A stretch of 10,238 nucleotides of DNA from Actinomycetota bacterium (lineage in GTDB: Bacteria > Actinomycetota > Acidimicrobiia > Acidimicrobiales > JAHWLA01): contig JAHWLA010000085.1 of assembly GCA_019347595.1 (NCBI GenBank), positions 1-10,238 of the forward strand. Reading direction: 5' to 3'. Below, piece by piece: positions 5,941 through 10,238 of the stretch. Each line of letters starts with the position of its first letter. The stretch's first letter is position 1. The notes below the pieces were generated by a model. It saw only the letters and a program-made list of their open reading frames with translations, ran no database searches and had not been told where the DNA came from. The position numbers and the translations under genes are program-made.

Positions 5941-6948
5941 TTGCGATACACCAAGCACGGCCGGTCCAGGGCACTGCCCGCCATGGCCGTCTCGCTTCTG
6001 CTCGTCACCGCCGCGTGCGGCAGCGACGACGAGGCGAGCGGCACGGCGGCGGCACCGACCGGCGAATCGGCGGCACTCACGTCGCTCGAGGGCGCCATCC
6101 GGATGGACGGCTCGTCCACCGTGGCGCCCGTCATGAAGGTGGCGGCCGAAGACTTCCAGTCGGCGACCGGCAACGGTGTCACCGTGACGGTCGGCGTGTC
6201 GGGCACGGGCGGCGGCTTCGAGAAGTTCTGCCGGGGCGAGACCGACATCTCCAACGCGTCGCGTCCCATCAAGGGCGGCACCCCGGACAAGCCGGGGGAG
6301 AAGGAGGCGTGCGCCGCCAACGGCATCGAGTATGCCGAGCTCCAGGTGGCCAACGACGCCCTGTCGGTGATCGTCAATCCCGAGAACACGTGGGCCAGGT
6401 GCCTCACCATGGGCCACCTCGAGAAGATGTGGCGCCCGGATGCACCGGTGGGCAACTGGAAGGACGTCGATCCTGCCTTCCCGGACAAGCCCGTCAAGCG
6501 CTTCGGGGCGGGCACCGATTCGGGCACCTTCGACTACTTCACGGAGGCGGTCAACGGCAAGGGCGGCGTCGTCACCAAGGACTACAACCCGTCCGAGGAC
6601 GACAACGTGACCATCACCGGCGTCGCCGGCGACGAGGGCGCCATCGGGTTCCTCGGCCTGTCGTACGCGCTGGAGAACAAGAGCAAGGTCACCGCCGTGC
6701 AGATCGACGGCGGCAACGGGTGCGTCACCCCGAACGCCGAGACGGTGCAGAGCGGGGCGTACGCGCCGCTCGGTCGCCCGCTGTTCGTGTACGTGTCCAC
6801 CAAGGCGGCCGCCCGGCCCGAGGTAAAGGCGTTCGTGGAGTACTACTTCGACAACGTCGACGCCATCACCAAGGAGGCGCTGTTCGTCGCCCTCACGGCC
6901 GAGCAGAAGCAGAAGGCGCTCGACGCCGCCGAGGCAGCCGGGATCTGA
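5941..6948 (+). CDS. pstS: Phosphate ABC transporter substrate-binding lipoprotein PstS
   Basis: PstS binds inorganic phosphate outside the membrane and hands it to the PstCA channel. From the TTG start the protein has 335 residues: a basic N-terminus (RYTKHGRSR), a hydrophobic stretch (AMAVSLLLV) and a lipobox-like TAAC with Cys26, so it should be a lipid-anchored lipoprotein. The mature protein opens with an Asp/Glu/Ala/Thr-rich linker. Phosphate-binding loops are seen as DGSST (56-60), SGTGGGFEKFCRGETDIS (87-104, followed by NASRPI) and GTDSGTF (191-197). These are typical of the PstS group with two substrate-loop Gly-Thr motifs. TTG 5941 is chosen because of ribosome-binding-site spacing; GTG 5932 would add only three residues. 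It is the first gene of the pst operon, beneath a triple Pho box, with pstC 4 bases downstream. The call is secure. Confidence 0.96.
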   Translation: MRYTKHGRSRALPAMAVSLLLVTAACGSDDEASGTAAAPTGESAALTSLEGAIRMDGSSTVAPVMKVAAEDFQSATGNGVTVTVGVSGTGGGFEKFCRGETDISNASRPIKGGTPDKPGEKEACAANGIEYAELQVANDALSVIVNPENTWARCLTMGHLEKMWRPDAPVGNWKDVDPAFPDKPVKRFGAGTDSGTFDYFTEAVNGKGGVVTKDYNPSEDDNVTITGVAGDEGAIGFLGLSYALENKSKVTAVQIDGGNGCVTPNAETVQSGAYAPLGRPLFVYVSTKAAARPEVKAFVEYYFDNVDAITKEALFVALTAEQKQKALDAAEAAGI

Positions 6949-6952
6949 CCGG

Positions 6953-7912
6953 GTGACTGCGGCTTCGATGGCACCGGCGGCGACGACGCCTGTGGTGACG
7001 CTCCGTCCCACGGGCGCCGTCCGGCGCCGGCAACGGGTCGAGCAGGTCGTCAAGGCGGGGCTGCTCGGCACCGCGTCGGTGTCGGTCCTGACGACCGTGC
7101 TGATCGTCTTCTCGCTGCTCCAGCCGACGGTCGAGTTCTTCCGCGAGGTGTCGGTCGGGGCCTTCTTCGGAGGAACGGACTGGGCGCCGAACTTCCAGCC
7201 CGCGTCGTTCGGCGTGTGGCCCATCGTCGGCGGCACGCTCGTCGTGACCGGGATCGCCGTCCTCGTCGCCGTCCCCTGCGGGTTGGGCGTCGCCTTCTAC
7301 CTGAGCGAGTACGCGAGGCCGCGCGTGCGTCGCGTGCTCAAGCCCGTGCTCGAGCTGCTGGCGGGCATCCCCACGGTGGTCTTCGGGTTCTTCGCCCTCA
7401 CGTTCGTCAACCCGAAGCTGGTCGACAGGTTCTGGCCCATCGGCGACGTCAGCACGTTCTCGGCGCTCGGGGCCGGGCTGGTGATGGGCGTGATGATCGT
7501 GCCGATCATGACCTCGCTGTCCGAGGACGCCATGTCGGCCGTTCCCGAGTCGCTCCGGCAGGCGGGTGTGGCGCTGGGGGCGACCCGCCGGGAGGTGTCG
7601 ACCAAGGTCGTCTTCCCGGCTGCCTTGTCGGGCATCGTGGCCGCCACCGTGCTCGCTGTGTCCCGCGCCATCGGCGAGACCATGATCGCCCTGCTCGCCG
7701 CGGGCAACCGGCCCAACCTCTCCGCCAACCCCGGCGAGGACATGCAGACGATGACGGCGTACATCGGCTCGACCGCCTTGGGCGACATCGCCACGCAGAC
7801 GATCCAGTACAAGACGATCTTCGCCGTGGGGGCGCTCCTGTTCGCAGTCACGTTCGTGCTCAACATCGCGTCCGCGCGCGTCGTGCGCCGCTTCCGGCAG
7901 GCCTACGAGTGA
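6953..7912 (+). CDS. pstC: Phosphate ABC transporter permease PstC
   Basis: One of the two channel subunits of the Pst importer, 319 residues, in the cytoplasmic membrane. Hydrophobic segments are seen at AGLLGTASVSVLTTVLIVFS, then GGTLVVTGIAVLVAVPCGLG, LLAGIPTVVFGFFALTF, FSALGAGLVMGVMIVPIM, ALSGIVAATVLAVSRAIG and FAVGALLFAVTFVLNIA, giving the six-helix core. The ABC-permease coupling loop (EAA motif), SLRQAGVALGATRREVSTKV followed by VFPAALSGI, starts at residue 200 and docks PstB. PstC rather than PstA is indicated by its first position after pstS and by PTVEFFREVSVGAFFGGTDW in the first outer loop. GTG 6953 is 4 bases after the pstS stop with no strong ribosome binding site, so translation is probably coupled; ATG 6968 is a possible alternative. 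Its stop overlaps the pstA start as GTGA. Confidence 0.95.
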   Translation: MTAASMAPAATTPVVTLRPTGAVRRRQRVEQVVKAGLLGTASVSVLTTVLIVFSLLQPTVEFFREVSVGAFFGGTDWAPNFQPASFGVWPIVGGTLVVTGIAVLVAVPCGLGVAFYLSEYARPRVRRVLKPVLELLAGIPTVVFGFFALTFVNPKLVDRFWPIGDVSTFSALGAGLVMGVMIVPIMTSLSEDAMSAVPESLRQAGVALGATRREVSTKVVFPAALSGIVAATVLAVSRAIGETMIALLAAGNRPNLSANPGEDMQTMTAYIGSTALGDIATQTIQYKTIFAVGALLFAVTFVLNIASARVVRRFRQAYE

Positions 7913-8802
7913 CGGCGCCCGTCTCGCTCGTCGGCACGGTCGGCATCGGTCGGCGCATCCGCGACGCCGCCTTCCGCGGCCTGCTCTACGCCGCCGTCGG
8001 CGTCGCGCTCGGGACCCTGCTCGTCCTCCTGGTCGACACGGTCAACCAGGGTCGCCCGAAGATCGGCATGGACCTCTATCGCAACTTCCCCTCGGCCCGT
8101 CCCGCCCGGGCCGGTATCCAGTCGGCGATCTACGGCTCGTTGTGGGTGGTCGGGCTTACCGCGGTGATGTCGCTCCCGCTCGGCGTCGGCACTGCGGTGT
8201 ACCTGGAGGAGTACGCCCGCCGAGACCGCTGGTACACGCGCCTCATCGAGCTGAACATCCAGAACCTCGCCGCCGTTCCTTCGATCGTCTACGGCATCCT
8301 CGGGCTCGCTTTCATCGCCCGCGGCCCGCTGGGCTGGGGGCCGACGATCCGCACCGCGTCGCTGACGCTCACGCTCGTCGTGCTCCCCACCGTGATCATC
8401 TCGTCGCGGGAGGCGCTGCGGGCGGTGCCGCCGTCGCTGCGACAGGGCGCGGTCGCGCTCGGCGCCACCACCTGGCAGACCGTGTGGCGGCAGGTCCTGC
8501 CCGGCGCGGCGCCGGGCATCTCCACCGGGAGCATCCTGGCGGTGTCTCGAGCGCTCGGCGAGTCGGCGCCGTTGTTGCTGTTGGGCGGTCTGGCGTTCAT
8601 CTCGTTCAATCCTCCCGCGGGCCCGGCGGCGCTCGAGTCGCCGTACACGGTGCTGCCGATCCAGGTGTTCCAGTACGCCACCGACGCGCGGCAGGAGTTC
8701 CATGTGATCGCCGCCGCCACCATCGTCGTCCTCCTGGCGATGCTGCTCCTTCTCAACGGGGCCGCCATCGCCATCCGCAACCGGTACCAACGAAAATGGT
8801 GA
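7909..8802 (+). CDS. pstA: Phosphate ABC transporter permease PstA
   Basis: The second channel subunit of the Pst importer, 297 residues. It has a short cytoplasmic N-terminus, then membrane segments including LLYAAVGVALGTLLVLLVDTV, SLWVVGLTAVMSLPLGVGTA, LAAVPSIVYGILGLAFIA, ASLTLTLVVLPTVIISS, GSILAVSRALGESAPLLLLGG and IAAATIVVLLAMLLLLNGAA. The PstA hallmark NIQNLAAVPSIVYGILGL is present. The EAA coupling loop, SLRQGAVALGATTWQTVWRQ followed by VLPGAAPGI, begins at residue 176. GTG 7909 overlaps the pstC stop by four bases (GTGA), which fixes the start and implies coupled translation; the longer open frame upstream is a shadow of pstC. The 3' end overlaps pstB by 7 bases. Length and motifs match the family, and nothing is missing. 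Confidence 0.95.
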   Translation: MTAPVSLVGTVGIGRRIRDAAFRGLLYAAVGVALGTLLVLLVDTVNQGRPKIGMDLYRNFPSARPARAGIQSAIYGSLWVVGLTAVMSLPLGVGTAVYLEEYARRDRWYTRLIELNIQNLAAVPSIVYGILGLAFIARGPLGWGPTIRTASLTLTLVVLPTVIISSREALRAVPPSLRQGAVALGATTWQTVWRQVLPGAAPGISTGSILAVSRALGESAPLLLLGGLAFISFNPPAGPAALESPYTVLPIQVFQYATDARQEFHVIAAATIVVLLAMLLLLNGAAIAIRNRYQRKW

Positions 8803-9644
8803 TCGCCGTGAACGACCTCATGCAGCTCCACCGTCCGGCGAGCACGCCGCCGACGAGCCACCCCGTGGTCATGGAGGCGGTCGGGTTGAGCGTCTCCTAC
8901 GGCGCCTTCCGGGCCGTCCGTGACGTCGACCTCGCCATCCGCCGCCGCGAGATCACCGCGCTCATCGGCCCGTCCGGATGCGGCAAGTCGACCGTGCTGC
9001 GCTGCTTCAACCGGATGAACGACCTGGTGGAGTCGGCCCGCGTCGAAGGCCGGCTTACCTATCACGGCATCGATGTCTACGGGCCCGACGCCGACGCGGG
9101 GGAGGTGCGGCGGCGTATCGGGATGGTGTTCCAGAAGCCGAACCCGTTCCCCAAGTCGATCTACGAGAACGTCGCCTTCGGCGCCCGCGTCAACGGACGA
9201 CGGTCGAAGGCAGAGCTGGACGAGTTGGTGGAGCGCTCGTTGCGCGGGGCGGCCCTGTGGGACGAGGTGAAGCACCGGCTCAGGGCCTCGGCGCTGAGCC
9301 TGTCGGGGGGCCAGCAGCAGCGGCTGTGCATCGCCCGCGCTATCGCCATCGAGCCGGAGGTGCTCCTGATGGACGAGCCGTGCTCGGCCCTCGATCCCGT
9401 CGCCACCGCGTACATCGAGGACCTCATGCACGACATCAAGGAGCGCTACGCCATCGTCGTGGTGACCCACAACATGCAGCAGGCCGCCCGCGTCAGCGAC
9501 CGGACGGCGTTCTTCACCACCGAGGTGGCGGACCATGGCGACCGGCGCACGGGCGTGCTGGTGGAGTTCGGCCGCACCGCGGACGTGTTCTCCAAGCCCG
9601 CGGACGAGCGGACCGAGCGCTACATCACCGGTCGTTTCGGCTGA
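8796..9644 (+). CDS. pstB: Phosphate ABC transporter ATP-binding protein PstB
   Basis: The ATPase that powers the Pst importer, 282 residues and cytoplasmic, bound to PstC and PstA. All ABC elements are seen: Walker A GPSGCGKST (58-66), the Q-loop FQKPNPFPKSIYENVAFG, the signature LSGGQQQRLCIARA from residue 169, Walker B LLMDEPCSALDP with catalytic Glu194, and the switch His225 in VVTHNMQQAARVSD. FNRMNDL and QKPNPFP are PstB-specific, and the end, VFSKPADERTERYITGRFG, is the family's usual C-terminus. ATG 8796 overlaps the pstA stop; GTG 8799, GTG 8808 and ATG 8820 are alternatives, and no strong ribosome binding site separates them. From ATG 8796 it is about 25 residues longer than a typical PstB, all in an unconserved head (about residues 1-24), so a later start is possible. 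No phoU follows; the 3' end overlaps a convergent HNH gene. Confidence 0.96.
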   Translation: MVIAVNDLMQLHRPASTPPTSHPVVMEAVGLSVSYGAFRAVRDVDLAIRRREITALIGPSGCGKSTVLRCFNRMNDLVESARVEGRLTYHGIDVYGPDADAGEVRRRIGMVFQKPNPFPKSIYENVAFGARVNGRRSKAELDELVERSLRGAALWDEVKHRLRASALSLSGGQQQRLCIARAIAIEPEVLLMDEPCSALDPVATAYIEDLMHDIKERYAIVVVTHNMQQAARVSDRTAFFTTEVADHGDRRTGVLVEFGRTADVFSKPADERTERYITGRFG

Positions 9645-10238
9645 CGGACAGGCCTGCGAAGCCCGGTGGTCGGGTGGTGCGCGTGGTGCCGTCGGGACCG
9701 GTGGTGACCAAGGCGCCGTCGGGCAGCAGCTTCTCGTAGTGGCCGGGCACGTGGCCCATGTGGTGGTGCCGGCTGCACTCGAGCACCAGGTTCCCGAGCT
9801 CGGGTCGGCCCGCCCTCGGCCACCGGCACCACGTGGTGCGCCTCGCAGAACCGCGAGGGCCGGTCGCAGCCCTCCACCCGGCAGTGGCGGTCGCGCAGCA
9901 CCAGCGCGTTCCACAGGTCGCGCGACACCACGCGGGTGGCCCGCCCGTAGTCGAGGACGGCCGAGCGCCCCTTGGTCACCACCCGGTGGACGTTGGCGTC
10001 GCAGAACAAGGTGGCGATGGCCGCGCCGTCGAGGAGGGTGCCGTCGATCGACTCGCCCCCGCGGCCCGCCATCAGGTCGTCGTAGTCGACCACCACGTTG
10101 ACGTGCGGCCGGTGACCGCCGCCCAGGTTGCCGTGCTGGTGGTCCACGAAGAACCGGCAGATGTCGACGGCGGCGTCGGCCAGCCGTGTGGCGTAGCTGC
10201 GCCGCTCGCCTGGGGCGTCGCGGGTCATGGCCAGGCGC
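9625..10238 (-). pseudogene. DUF222/HNH endonuclease gene, 5' end outside window, one-base frameshift
   Basis: This is the C-terminal part (203 codons when corrected) of a DUF222-HNH protein, the multi-copy actinobacterial 13E12-like family. Function is poorly known; the HNH fold is a metal-dependent nuclease. From the right edge the frame reads RRSYATRLADAAVDICRFF, HVNVVVDYDDLMAG and LWNALVLRDRHCRVEGC, then FCEAHHVVPVAEGGPT. One extra G in the run 9802-9804 then breaks the frame. In the next frame the HNH domain continues exactly as expected (ELGNLVLECSRHHHMGH), supplying the Asn and the second His cluster, and ends at a stop at 9625-9627. Unshifted, the frame runs on through arginine-rich nonsense to 9620. 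The ATG at 10228 lies inside the DUF222 domain and is not the true start, as the frame stays open to the edge. The 3' end overlaps pstB by 20 bases, tail to tail. Confidence 0.85.

Noticed and set aside
5863..7236. A 457-codon minus-strand open frame opposite pstS
   Set aside because: It is antisense to well-conserved PstS and PstC sequence, with no recognisable motif and no plausible start context.
9625..10238. HNH gene as part of a phage, intron or defence island
   Set aside because: DUF222/HNH genes are scattered in actinobacterial chromosomes, and no integrase, methylase, reverse transcriptase or repeat array adjoins it in the window.

Overview
The window is very GC-rich, uses GTG and TTG as well as ATG starts, and carries strong AGGAGG-type ribosome binding sites. 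It also holds an actinobacterial-type phosphate regulator box and a DUF222/HNH gene, a family that is multi-copy in Actinomycetota. The source is most likely an actinomycete, perhaps of the Acidimicrobiia; that lineage guess is inference from style and gene content only.

Layout, left to right. (1) 1-1542, minus: a family GH15 glucoamylase/trehalase-like hydrolase whose 3' end lies outside the window. (2) 1584-2248, plus, divergent from it: a GTP cyclohydrolase I (folE) reading frame broken by one missing base near 1943/1944. (3) 2295-3679, plus: three small genes with excellent ribosome binding sites, namely a DUF2231 membrane protein, a DUF2267 protein and a nine-cysteine zinc/metallothionein-like protein. 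(4) 3719-5757, minus: a two-gene operon with overlapping stop and start, made of a dienelactone-hydrolase-like alpha/beta hydrolase followed by an erythromycin-esterase-family protein. (5) 5758-5940: a divergent control region with three contiguous 11-bp GTTCA-type repeats, read here as a PhoP (Pho) box, and a separate perfect inverted repeat. (6) 5941-9644, plus: the high-affinity phosphate transporter operon pstS-pstC-pstA-pstB, tightly packed with 4-base spacing or overlaps. (7) 9625-10238, minus: the 3' part of a DUF222/HNH endonuclease gene, which converges on and overlaps the end of pstB and carries a one-base frameshift.

How the parts work together. PstS captures phosphate outside the membrane, PstC and PstA form the channel and PstB drives it with ATP. 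The Pho box upstream of pstS explains how this would be switched on by phosphate starvation. No phoU or phoRP lies in the window. The genes from 2295 to 5757 look like a loosely associated general-stress or accessory group rather than one pathway. I see no CRISPR array, tRNA, rRNA, insertion sequence or convincing new defence system. The most informative non-coding signal is the triple Pho box. The most important caution is that two genes carry single-base frameshifts, which may be errors in the sequence rather than biology.
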